A DNA stretch of 64,000 bases, taken from a bacterium. Its GTDB lineage: Bacteria > Armatimonadota > JACIXR01. Made by a program: the position numbers and the translations under genes. Under the pieces are notes generated by a model, which was not told where the DNA came from, searched no databases, and saw nothing but the letters and a program-made list of their open reading frames with translations. The number at the start of each line of letters is the position of its first letter. Position 1 is the first letter of the stretch. Positions 17,848-25,843 of this stretch are shown here, in pieces. The stretch covers positions 62,001-126,000 of the forward strand of contig JACIXR010000008.1 in the NCBI GenBank assembly GCA_014360495.1, given 5' to 3'.

Positions 17848-18480
17848 TTAAAAGCCAAGTTTAACATAAACAGCTGCGCCTAAGTCACCCTCAAGTGAGA
17901 ATACCTCTAAATCCGCGAGAGGGAATATCTGCGTTCCGAATCCGAAGTTGACCTTCTTATTTGCGTATTCGGCCATCAAACGGCTCTTTTGGGAGAGGGG
18001 TAAGACAATACCTGCGAAAACTCCATCCAACACCTTTCCCGAGGCTATGCCAACGCTGATTTGGGGAGAACCGAAGGGGAGCCCAGCAGTTTGGGTGGCG
18101 ACCTTCGTAATGGAAATCGTTTTCGTTGCAACAGCGTAAATGGAGTTCCCTATCTCATCGCTCAAATCAACAACTCCCACAGCAATGGAGGGAAGCGCAA
18201 GCCCCTCTTGAAGAAGACCTATCTTTCCATTGAGTAGGGTATGCGCTTCTTTGTTGCTTACTCTTGCTGCGGAAATCTCCCAGTTCGCTATCAGCCCAGC
18301 GCATCCACCAACGGTATTCATATCCTTTGAACTGCTCGCGATGAGAGCAACCCCGGACATCTTAACAGTTTCAGCCGTGGGCGCGGTGATCAAACCCGAG
18401 TACCCTAAAATCGTCGGCTGGGCAGAGAAAGCGACACCTATAAAAAGAACCAAAAGATTAACCAGCAAAAGCTTTTTCAT
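17848..18480 (-). CDS. Small secreted YjbH-like (beta-barrel) protein
   Basis: A 210-residue protein with a clear signal peptide (residues 1-19, cleaved near AFSAQP). The mature part begins GYSGLITAPTAETVKMSG, resembling the opening of YjbH/YmcA-type outer-membrane proteins of exopolysaccharide secretion. It continues as alternating hydrophobic beta-strands and ends in Phe (VKLGF), as many outer-membrane barrels do. It is far shorter than YjbH (about 700 residues), so it may be a single-domain relative. It sits between lpxD and lpxC with 4-bp and 6-bp junctions. An outer-membrane or periplasmic role is inferred. Confidence 0.6.
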   Translation of the reverse strand: MKKLLLVNLLVLFIGVAFSAQPTILGYSGLITAPTAETVKMSGVALIASSSKDMNTVGGCAGLIANWEISAARVSNKEAHTLLNGKIGLLQEGLALPSIAVGVVDLSDEIGNSIYAVATKTISITKVATQTAGLPFGSPQISVGIASGKVLDGVFAGIVLPLSQKSRLMAEYANKKVNFGFGTQIFPLADLEVFSLEGDLGAAVYVKLGF

Positions 18481-19508
18481 TTTTCAGCTCCTCCTTTCTC
18501 AATTTCTTCTATTTTCTTCTCTATTTCTTTCAATTTCTCTACAAAATCGGGAAGCCTTTGAAGAAGGGCGAGCACCCTCATCTGCTGAGTATGGGGGCGT
18601 GCGGGATAGCCAGAATAAACGCTGTTCGGAGGGACATCTCCAATCACTCCTGCTTGGGCAGCAATCGTGGAATTGTCCCCTATTTGTATATGGTCGGCTA
18701 TCCCCGCTTGCCCGGCGAGGGTTACATTCTTACCTATCTTCACGCTTCCCGATATTCCTACCTGCGCAACTATGATGCTGTTCTCTCCTATCTCTACATT
18801 ATGAGCGATTTGTACTAAATTGTCTATCTTTGTTCCTCTTCCCACCCTTGTCTCGCCCATAGTTGCCCTATCTATCGTGGTGTTTGCTCCTATTTCCACA
18901 TCATCCTCTATAACCACCTTGCCTATATGGGGGATTTTTAAATGTCTATCCTCAACCTTCACATAACCGAAACCATCCGCCCCAATAACCGCTCCCGCGT
19001 GGATTATGCAATTGTCTCCTATTTCAATATGGTCATAAATCGTTACCTGAGGGTAAATGAGCACATTTCTTCCCACCAGACAGTTCTCTCCCACATAACA
19101 TAGTGGATAAATTATCGTGCCATCTGCGATTGTTGTGTTTTTCCCTATATAACAGTAAGCCCCTATGGAGACATTCGCCCCTAACTTAACTCCTTCCTCA
19201 ATGATAGCGGTTGGATGTATGCCAGGCGATGGCTTCTCCCTATGAGAAAAGAGCTCCAAAGCCTTTATCAATGCGAGGCGTGGATTGTCAACATAGATCG
19301 CGTTCTTCTCCGTCTCCCATCCCTCTTTCAATATCAGGGCGGAGGCGCCGCTCTTCTCCGCAAGAGAGAGGAGCTTCTCATCTTCAACGAAGGCTAGGTC
19401 GCCTTCCCTTGCTTTATCTAATGGGGAAATCCTGTGGAGAACGATGTGGGGGTTGCCTTTTATCCTCCCTTCAAGATGCCTTGCCACTTCCCTCAAGGTA
19501 AAGGGCAT
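18477..19508 (-). CDS. lpxD: UDP-3-O-acylglucosamine N-acyltransferase
   Basis: A 343-residue acyltransferase that adds the second hydroxyacyl chain in lipid A synthesis. The N-terminal uridine-binding domain (residues 1-95) is followed by a left-handed beta-helix from about 98 to 315 with the LpxD stretches GADGFGYV and TTIDRATMGET and the catalytic region VQIAHNVEIGENS. The last 25 residues form a Glu/Lys-rich helix (KLKEIEKKIEEIEKG), probably a coiled coil at the trimer axis. It overlaps the upstream unknown gene by 16 bp and the downstream YjbH-like gene by 4 bp. Confidence 0.95.
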   Translation of the reverse strand: MPFTLREVARHLEGRIKGNPHIVLHRISPLDKAREGDLAFVEDEKLLSLAEKSGASALILKEGWETEKNAIYVDNPRLALIKALELFSHREKPSPGIHPTAIIEEGVKLGANVSIGAYCYIGKNTTIADGTIIYPLCYVGENCLVGRNVLIYPQVTIYDHIEIGDNCIIHAGAVIGADGFGYVKVEDRHLKIPHIGKVVIEDDVEIGANTTIDRATMGETRVGRGTKIDNLVQIAHNVEIGENSIIVAQVGISGSVKIGKNVTLAGQAGIADHIQIGDNSTIAAQAGVIGDVPPNSVYSGYPARPHTQQMRVLALLQRLPDFVEKLKEIEKKIEEIEKGGAEK

Positions 19509-20182
19509 CTTCTCTTCACCTCTTTTAAAACTCTCTCGTATGCTACCATCTTTTCCTGCATTTTCTGCTTTTCTTTATCAACCAACTGGGAGAAGTTTAC
19601 TATCTCGTTTGTTATCTCCTTTTCAAACTCTGAGGCGGGAGAAGGGAGGTGTATGAGAGAGGGAGATTTCCACCAGGGAGATAGTGGAGAGGGTGGAGAA
19701 GGAGGAGCAAGGCTAATTCTCTTCTCTGGTTGGGGAGTAGTTTCTTCAATTTTGGGGGGACTTGACCACTGGGAGAGAAGCGATTGGAAATCGGTATTGA
19801 GCTGGGATTCCAATTCCTGCGCTTCCTTATTCTTTCTTCCAACTTGCGCTGTCAGGATTTGAAGGCGAAGGGAAAGAAGAGAACTTGGATTCTCCTTTCT
19901 CCACTGTTCCACCTTCTGAGGAAGGGCTTCAAACTGCCTTGTTTTCGCTTCTTTTGTCTTCTCTGGTTCAACCTTCATTTTTGCCTCAATATTCATTAAT
20001 TCCTTTATGAGGGAATTATATAGGTCTGCTCTCCTTTGGGCTATTTCCTTCAATAGACCATCATATAGAGAGATTCCCTCCGCAAGGGAAACGCCTATTC
20101 CCACCGGGAGGAGGAGAGCAAGAAGGATGCTTTTATTTGGTAAGCGCCTTAATAACCTTATCAGTGAGATCAACTCCACCAT
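19493..20182 (-). CDS. Unknown envelope protein with N-terminal membrane anchor and coiled coil
   Basis: I do not recognise this 229-residue protein. It has a hydrophobic N-terminal segment (about residues 18-35, SILLALLLPVGIGVSLAEG) that is an uncleaved anchor or signal peptide. A charged helical stretch follows (about 40-135), then a proline-rich linker near 140-175 (PPSPPSPLSPWW), then another helix to the end. The start is uncertain: GTG 20182 and TTG 20176 are possible, both inside the 3' end of the ompH-like gene, so the reading frames overlap by up to 50 bp. Between an OmpH-like chaperone and lpxD it probably acts in the periplasm; BamA is not here. Confidence 0.6.
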   Translation of the reverse strand: MVELISLIRLLRRLPNKSILLALLLPVGIGVSLAEGISLYDGLLKEIAQRRADLYNSLIKELMNIEAKMKVEPEKTKEAKTRQFEALPQKVEQWRKENPSSLLSLRLQILTAQVGRKNKEAQELESQLNTDFQSLLSQWSSPPKIEETTPQPEKRISLAPPSPPSPLSPWWKSPSLIHLPSPASEFEKEITNEIVNFSQLVDKEKQKMQEKMVAYERVLKEVKRRCPLP

Positions 20183-20816
20183 ATAAAACTACTTGATTTG
20201 AGAGCACCAAAGAGATGTTATTCGCTTTCGCTACCTGTTCAACTGCTTTTCTAATGGCTTGGTCTATATAGGTGCCTAAATCTTCGCCTTCTTTAACGCT
20301 TATGCCAAGCTTTTGCAGGCGGGTCCTAATATCCTGGTCCAACTTGTTTATGATTTCTTGCCTCTTTTGGTTGAGCTGATTGTTATACTCCTGAACAATA
20401 GCGTCTATATCCTTGGAGGCTGTTTGGCGGAGTGTTTGGAGCTCGCTCAATCTTTGTTTCTGGGTATCATTGGGGTTTTGAAGGTTTTCCAGGTTCTGAA
20501 GCTCCTTCTGTCTGTCGCTTGCCAGGGTTTCCAGCTCCTGAAGCCTTTTCTTTTCGCTATCTGTTAGATTTTGTTTAGCTATGAGCTGCTTCAGTTCCTC
20601 CCTTTCCTGCGTGGTGAGCATGTAGTTGCTCATGTGAATATTTATTATCTCCTGCAGGCTGTTGGCATAATCCTGAAGCTGTTTCTGTGCTTCCTCGGCG
20701 TTTGTGAACGCGTTTAGAACTCTTTGCATATCCACATAGCCGACTCCTTGAGCTTGAGCTTTAATAGTTAAGAGCGTCAAGCATAACAGCGGCACAAGGA
20801 CCATTAGTTTTTTCAT
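20133..20816 (-). CDS. OmpH/Skp-like periplasmic chaperone
   Basis: A 227-residue protein with a signal peptide (residues 1-22, ending IKAQAQG) followed by VGYVDMQRVLNAF, the typical opening of Skp/OmpH proteins. A long Gln/Lys/Glu-rich coiled coil (about 40-165) forms the tentacles, and the C-terminal VAKANNISLVLSNQVVLYGG returns to the body domain. Skp chaperones escort unfolded outer-membrane proteins. It heads the lipid A operon, with its own promoter and a 37-base leader carrying AAAGAAAGGA. In many Gram-negatives skp also sits directly upstream of lpxD, which supports the call. The coiled coil is longer than in E. coli Skp. Confidence 0.85.
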   Translation of the reverse strand: MKKLMVLVPLLCLTLLTIKAQAQGVGYVDMQRVLNAFTNAEEAQKQLQDYANSLQEIINIHMSNYMLTTQEREELKQLIAKQNLTDSEKKRLQELETLASDRQKELQNLENLQNPNDTQKQRLSELQTLRQTASKDIDAIVQEYNNQLNQKRQEIINKLDQDIRTRLQKLGISVKEGEDLGTYIDQAIRKAVEQVAKANNISLVLSNQVVLYGGVDLTDKVIKALTK

Positions 20817-20853
20817 TTTGCTTCACCGTTCCTTTCTTTTTATTTGTCATTTA

Positions 20854-20882
20854 ATTTTACCATACATTTATTTAGATAGCAA
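20854..20882 (-). promoter_or_regulatory. Promoter of the ompH-lpx envelope operon
   Basis: TTGCTA (20882-20877) and TAAAAT (20859-20854) are spaced by 17 bp on the minus strand. The start codon is 37 bases further on and is preceded by a purine-rich ribosome-binding site, so this is an ordinary leadered promoter. It is the only clear promoter before the eleven genes that follow to 10330. Confidence 0.6.
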
Positions 20883-20896
20883 GTAAGCAATATATG

Positions 20897-22003
20897 TTAC
20901 TCCTCTCTGCCCGGGGTTGGTAGATTCAAGCGTCTAATAAGGAATCTGAAGCTGATGTAGTAGATTAAGAAATAGAGAACTCCGAGGAGCAATAAGAGCC
21001 AGGCTTTGTGAGAAAGCCCCAGATTAAGGAAGAAATCTATCAAGCCAGCCGAGAAGCTGAAGCCGCTTTTAGCACCTAATAGATTGGCTATAACGAGCGA
21101 GGAACCGGTGAGGATTGCGTGGAGAACATAGAGCTGAGGAGCGAGAAACATAAAGGAAAACTCTATAGGTTCCGTTACCCCGGTTACTATTGAGGTCAGG
21201 GCTGCGGATAGCAATATCCCTCCTGCTAACTGCTTTCTTTCCGGTTTGGCTTCCTGATACATAGCGAGGCATACCGCGGGAAGGGCGAAAAGCATTATCG
21301 GGTAAAATCCAGCCATAAAGCTTCCCGCTGAGGGGTCTCCAGCAAAGAAGCGCCCCATATCGCCGTGGTAAACCTTCCCTCCTACCTCGTAGCTTCCAAA
21401 TGTGAACCAGACAAGGCTATTTATGATGTGATGGAGCCCGAAGGGGATGAGGAGCCTGTTCATCGTTCCATATATGAATAGCCCTATCCCGCCCGACTTC
21501 ACCATCCATTCACCAAATCTACCAATTAGCTCTTGAATTGGGAGCCATATAAAACCGCAGATTAAAGCAAGGAATAGAGCGGCGAAAGCGGATATGAGGG
21601 GCGGAAAACGTCTTCCCCCGAAGAAAGCAAGGAAAGGAGGCAATTTAACTTGGTGAAATCTCTCGTAGAGATAAGCGGAAAGGAGCCCTATGAGAATCCC
21701 TCCCAATACCCCCATATCTATCTTCTCGTTTATCTGTTTTAGGGTGGCGGAAAAGACGAGATAGCCCACGAGCGAGGAGAGCCCAGCAACGCCAGCTTGA
21801 GATGTGAACCCTATTGCCACCCCCACTGCGAAGAGCAGGGGGAGGGAATCAAAAAGAGCCTTACCAGCTTGGCTCATTATGGGAATATTAAATATATCCT
21901 CTGCTCCAAGGCGTAAAAGGATGGCGGCGGCGGGAAGGACAGCTATGGGGACGAGGAGGGATGTCCCGATTCTTTGAAGGAGAGCGAGCAAACGAGAGAG
22001 CAT
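20897..22003 (-). CDS. PTS EIIC permease of the glucose/N-acetylglucosamine class, stand-alone
   Basis: A 368-residue, roughly ten-helix membrane permease of the phosphotransferase system. The opening LLALLQRIGTSLLVPIAVLP, the LIPFGLHHIINSLVWF segment and the substrate-binding TGVTEPIEFSFMFLAPQL are the conserved marks of NagE/PtsG-type EIIC. The usual fused EIIB and EIIA domains are missing, and none is encoded in the window. It could use partners elsewhere, or work as a facilitator without phosphorylation. It starts 25 bp after the TPR gene and ends the hisF-hisI-TPR run. Confidence 0.88.
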   Translation of the reverse strand: MLSRLLALLQRIGTSLLVPIAVLPAAAILLRLGAEDIFNIPIMSQAGKALFDSLPLLFAVGVAIGFTSQAGVAGLSSLVGYLVFSATLKQINEKIDMGVLGGILIGLLSAYLYERFHQVKLPPFLAFFGGRRFPPLISAFAALFLALICGFIWLPIQELIGRFGEWMVKSGGIGLFIYGTMNRLLIPFGLHHIINSLVWFTFGSYEVGGKVYHGDMGRFFAGDPSAGSFMAGFYPIMLFALPAVCLAMYQEAKPERKQLAGGILLSAALTSIVTGVTEPIEFSFMFLAPQLYVLHAILTGSSLVIANLLGAKSGFSFSAGLIDFFLNLGLSHKAWLLLLLGVLYFLIYYISFRFLIRRLNLPTPGREE

Positions 22004-22028
22004 ATCCTTCGCCTCGCTTTCAGGTTTT

Positions 22029-24593
22029 CTAGGGAGTGGAGCTCCCCAATCTATTTAGAGCTTCCTTAGCCTTATTATTTTCCGGTGAGATAGTCAAAAT
22101 TTTCTCGTAAACGGATTTAGCCTTATCCTTTTCTCCCTTCTCTTCATAGGTAGAAGCAAGGGCGAACAGGATTTCTATGTCTTGTGGCTTTTCTTGAGAG
22201 AGATTCTCGAGCAGGTTTATCGCCTCCTGGAGATTTCCTGCCTTCTTTGTGGCTAAAGCAAGCTTCAATTTATAACTGCTCTCTTGTGGATAAAGGTTAA
22301 CGAGATTTTTGTATGCCTCCGCTTCCTTCACAGCGTCACCTTTGACCTCAAAAGCGAGAGCGAGATACTTCCAAGCAATAGCGTCGTCCTTTTTCTTTTC
22401 TATTAATTCCTGGAAAATTTGTATCGCTTTATCTACATTAGCCCCCTGCTGAAATTTATCCCTTGAAAGAAGCCTTCCTATTTCCTCCTCCATCGCTTCG
22501 TTCCGTTCTTTCTTCACTTTCTCTACGAGAAAAGAAAGGCAATCCTCAAGGGAATTAGCTCCAAGGGAAAGGTTTATAAAAGCCCTCAAAGCTGATATGT
22601 TATTCGGTTGCTGATCTATTATCCCCTTGAGGAAATAAGATGTTGAGGGGATTTGTTTGGTTCTTAAGGCGAAGGACACCAAATTAGAATATGCCTCATC
22701 GTTTTGAGGATTTTCCGAAATGAAGCGCCGGTAATGTAAAAGAGCTTGCGATACCTTCCCCTGTTTTTCAAGCAAGGAGGCAAACTTATTCAATACCCAA
22801 AGATTTTTAGGTTCCAATTCCATTATCTTTTCGTAGACTTTAATCGCTTCATCGTATTGCTTATCCTTCTCCAAGGATTGAGCCAATCTCGTCAACACGG
22901 GAACATCATTGGGATAGCGTTCTGCAAGCTTCTTTGTCTCCTCTAAAGCTTCCTTCTCTTTCCCCATCTTTTCAAGTAGACGAGGGATATTGAGTAGATA
23001 GAAGGAGCTTACGGAAAGCTTCTCCATCTCTTTATAACATTTCAGTGCCCCTTCGTCATCGTTGTTCTTCTCTAAAAGAAGCGCCTTGCGATAAAGGAGT
23101 TCGGTGTTATCGGGCGCTATTTTGAGAGCGGAGTCGTATTCGGATAGAGCTTCCTGGGTTTTGCCTTCCTTCTCATAAATTCCCGCTATAAGGAGATAAG
23201 GCTGAATGGACTTCCTATCTACCTCCTTTGCTTTCTGATATTTCTCTATCGCTAAATCCTTTTCCCCTTGCTCTTCCAATAATTTACCCATTTCCAGAAA
23301 TGGGGAGATGTCGTTCGGATGGCTCTTCGCATAGTTTTCATACTCCTTTATAGCGCCCTCCTTATCCCCCTTCTTTTTCAGGGCTTCAGCTATTGCTTTG
23401 CATAGTTCAAAATTATCAGGTGCTATCTCCTGCGCCTTCCTGTATTCTAAAATTGCTTCGTCGTATTTCCCCTGCCTTTCAAAGATGGAAGCAATTCTAA
23501 GATGAGCAGTTATCTCCTTCGGCTGTTTGGAGAGAAGCTGGCGATAGCAGTTAATCGATTCTTCATATTTATTCTGCAACTCCAAGAGATAGGCTTTATC
23601 ATAATAGAACCTGACTTCTTCGGGGAAAAGCTCTATCCCTTTCTGATACATTTCCTCCGCTTCTTTCAATTTCCCCTGCTGAACGAGGCAGAAGGCGAGA
23701 TTCTCCATTGCTTGTGGATTTTTGGGGTCCAATTTCAAAGTTTGCTCAAATATTTTGCCAGCCTCTTGAAAATTCCCCTGCTGGAAAAGGGACAACCCCA
23801 AATTATATTGGAATGTGGGATTTTTGGGTTCAAGTTTGGTGAGCTGTCTCCAAATAGCCTCCGCTCCCTTCAAATCACCGCTTTCCTGTTTAGCTACAGC
23901 TAAATAGAAGAGGACGGATTTATCGTTTGGTTGATATTGAAGCGCCTTTTGAAGATAGGGAATGGCTTCCTTTGCCTTTCCCTGGGAGAGGGAAAGCTCG
24001 CTGATAGCGAGATAGGGAGGAATATAATTGGGTTGAAGGGATATTGCTTTTTTGAAATAGCTTAAAGCCTCTTGAGTTTTCCCTTGTTGAAGGGAGATCA
24101 AGCCAAGATTGAAGGAAGGGATGGCGCTATTGGGCATAAGTTTCTCCGCTTCCTTGAAGCTCTTTTCCGCTTCACTCCATTTCTTCTCTTGGGCATAAAT
24201 AACGCCCAAATTAAGATGAGCCTCTGCGTTCTTCTTATCCAATGCTATCGCTTTCTCAAGGTTTTCTTTCGCCCTCTTCAGGTCCTTGATTTGTAGGTAG
24301 AGCGCGCCGAGCTTGGCATAAGCAAAGCTGTTTTTGGGGTCAAGGGAGATGGCTTTCTTAAAGTTAGCTTCCGCTTCCTTCGTTTTTCCCTTGCTCAAGT
24401 AAAGCAAGCCGAGATTTAGATAGGCTGCTGGAAGATTAGGGGCTATTTTTATCAATTCCTTATATTTGCTTATCGCTGAATCTATCTTGCCCTGTTGTGC
24501 AAGGGTAAGGGCTTCCTGAAATAGAGCCTTCGGGTCTTTTTGGGCAAGGGTGAGAAGGGGGAGGAGAAGGAAGAGCGGGATGATTTTCCTCAT
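22029..24593 (-). CDS. Secreted giant TPR-repeat protein
   Basis: An 854-residue protein: signal peptide (residues 1-17, [11 protein letters not shown]) followed by some two dozen tetratricopeptide repeats that fill the whole chain. Most show the consensus spacing with a Gly/Ala at position 8 and Pro at 32 (for example [38 protein letters not shown]). There is no other domain. Such proteins are scaffolds, often for outer-membrane or polysaccharide-export assemblies. It overlaps hisI by 4 bp and precedes the EIIC gene by 25 bp, a grouping without an obvious functional link. Confidence 0.88.
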   Translation of the reverse strand: MRKIIPLFLLLPLLTLAQKDPKALFQEALTLAQQGKIDSAISKYKELIKIAPNLPAAYLNLGLLYLSKGKTKEAEANFKKAISLDPKNSFAYAKLGALYLQIKDLKRAKENLEKAIALDKKNAEAHLNLGVIYAQEKKWSEAEKSFKEAEKLMPNSAIPSFNLGLISLQQGKTQEALSYFKKAISLQPNYIPPYLAISELSLSQGKAKEAIPYLQKALQYQPNDKSVLFYLAVAKQESGDLKGAEAIWRQLTKLEPKNPTFQYNLGLSLFQQGNFQEAGKIFEQTLKLDPKNPQAMENLAFCLVQQGKLKEAEEMYQKGIELFPEEVRFYYDKAYLLELQNKYEESINCYRQLLSKQPKEITAHLRIASIFERQGKYDEAILEYRKAQEIAPDNFELCKAIAEALKKKGDKEGAIKEYENYAKSHPNDISPFLEMGKLLEEQGEKDLAIEKYQKAKEVDRKSIQPYLLIAGIYEKEGKTQEALSEYDSALKIAPDNTELLYRKALLLEKNNDDEGALKCYKEMEKLSVSSFYLLNIPRLLEKMGKEKEALEETKKLAERYPNDVPVLTRLAQSLEKDKQYDEAIKVYEKIMELEPKNLWVLNKFASLLEKQGKVSQALLHYRRFISENPQNDEAYSNLVSFALRTKQIPSTSYFLKGIIDQQPNNISALRAFINLSLGANSLEDCLSFLVEKVKKERNEAMEEEIGRLLSRDKFQQGANVDKAIQIFQELIEKKKDDAIAWKYLALAFEVKGDAVKEAEAYKNLVNLYPQESSYKLKLALATKKAGNLQEAINLLENLSQEKPQDIEILFALASTYEEKGEKDKAKSVYEKILTISPENNKAKEALNRLGSSTP

Positions 24594-24982
24594 TTTTCCT
24601 TTCCATAAACCTCCTCGGGAGAAAACACTTTTATCCCTTCTACCTCAAATTTATCTCCTCTTAAAATCCTGTGGAAGCAGCTCCTATATCCTGTGTGGCA
24701 GACGGCGGGCGGTGCCTCAACCTTCAAGAGGATTGCGTCACCATCGCAGTCAAGCCAAATCTCTTTTACCTTCAGGAAATTGCCGGAGGTTTCCCCTTTC
24801 ACCCATAGCTTCTGTCTTGACCTGCTATAAAAGCAGGCTATTTTCTCCTCGACCGTCTTTTTCAGGGATTCCTCATTCATATAAGCCACCATAAGGACTT
24901 CGCCGGTCTTTTCATCCTGAACGATTGCGGGAACTAATCCATTAGCGTCAAATTTTACATCCTTTAACCAGTCCATCTTCAT
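24590..24982 (-). CDS. hisI: Phosphoribosyl-AMP cyclohydrolase
   Basis: A 130-residue enzyme opening the adenine ring of phosphoribosyl-AMP, the third step of histidine synthesis. The metal-binding stretch [15 protein letters not shown] and the C-terminal CHTGYRSCF carry the conserved Asp and Cys residues. The phosphoribosyl-ATP pyrophosphatase domain (HisE) found fused in many bacteria is absent and not nearby. It follows hisF by 7 bp. Confidence 0.95.
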   Translation of the reverse strand: MKMDWLKDVKFDANGLVPAIVQDEKTGEVLMVAYMNEESLKKTVEEKIACFYSRSRQKLWVKGETSGNFLKVKEIWLDCDGDAILLKVEAPPAVCHTGYRSCFHRILRGDKFEVEGIKVFSPEEVYGKEK

Positions 24983-24989
24983 CCTCTCC

Positions 24990-25751
24990 TTATGAAATGC
25001 GGACGGGAATACCTTTTGAGAAAAGATATTCCTTTATTTCCCTTATAGTGTATAAACGAAAATGAACCATTGAAGCTATGAGCGCAGCGTCAGCCTTGCC
25101 AATTGTTAAAGCTTCCTCAATGTGTTGGAGGTTGCCCGCTCCGCCTGATGCGATTACGGGAATGGATACCGCTTCCGCTATCTTTCTCGTCAGTTCTATA
25201 TCGTATCCCTCTTGGGTTCCGTCTCTATCAATGCTTGTGAGGAGAATCTCCCCCGCACCAAGTTCCTCCACTCTTTGCGCCCATTCAATTGCATCTAATC
25301 CGGTCGGCGTTGTCCCTCCCTTAACGAAAACCTCCCATTTGCCAGGGGAAATGCGTTTAGCGTCTATCGCTACAACTATACATTGCGCCCCGAAGTTTTC
25401 TGAGGCTTCCCTTATGAAATCGGGATTTGCAACCGCTGCGGTATTTATGGAAACCTTGTCTGCCCCTGCTTCCAAAAGCTTTCTTATCTCCTCAATCGTT
25501 CGGATTCCACCGCCGATGGTGAAGGGAATGAACACCTCCTCGGCACATCTCTTAGCCAAATCTATCACGGTTTTCCTCTCTTCAATTGAGGCTGTGATGT
25601 CAAGGAAGACAATTTCATCCGCACCTTCCTTGTCATAGAAGGAGGCAAGCTCAACTGGGTCACCTGCATCCTTAAGATTTATGAAGTGAGTTCCCTTAAC
25701 GACCCTTCCGTTTTTCACATCAAGACAGGGAATGATTCTCTTCGCTAACAT
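24990..25751 (-). CDS. hisF: Imidazole glycerol phosphate synthase cyclase subunit
   Basis: A 253-residue half-barrel-derived TIM barrel that, with HisH, forms imidazole glycerol phosphate and AICAR. Conserved [15 protein letters not shown] at the start, [13 protein letters not shown], and [14 protein letters not shown] with the second catalytic Asp are present. hisH and hisA are not in the window, so histidine genes are scattered. ATG 25751 is preceded by TAAAAT only seven bases upstream and has no ribosome-binding site, so it likely starts a leaderless transcript. Confidence 0.97.
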   Translation of the reverse strand: MLAKRIIPCLDVKNGRVVKGTHFINLKDAGDPVELASFYDKEGADEIVFLDITASIEERKTVIDLAKRCAEEVFIPFTIGGGIRTIEEIRKLLEAGADKVSINTAAVANPDFIREASENFGAQCIVVAIDAKRISPGKWEVFVKGGTTPTGLDAIEWAQRVEELGAGEILLTSIDRDGTQEGYDIELTRKIAEAVSIPVIASGGAGNLQHIEEALTIGKADAALIASMVHFRLYTIREIKEYLFSKGIPVRIS

Positions 25752-25758
25752 ATAACAA

Positions 25759-25787
25759 ATTTTAGCGATGGAATGAAATAATGAAAA
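25759..25787 (-). promoter_or_regulatory. Promoter of hisF, predicted leaderless
   Basis: TAAAAT (25764-25759) lies 17 bp after a weaker TTTTCA (25787-25782) and ends seven bases before the hisF ATG. The short gap leaves no room for a ribosome-binding site. Confidence 0.55.
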
Positions 25788-25843
25788 GTATTTTATTTAA
25801 TTTCGCAAGGGAAATCATGGGGAAAGGAGATTCTCTTAAAAAA

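Noticed and set aside
22029-24593. DNA direct repeats suggested by periodic sequence
   Set aside because: The periodicity is the 34-residue TPR repeat in the coding sequence; the DNA is too diverged to count as a tandem repeat or CRISPR.
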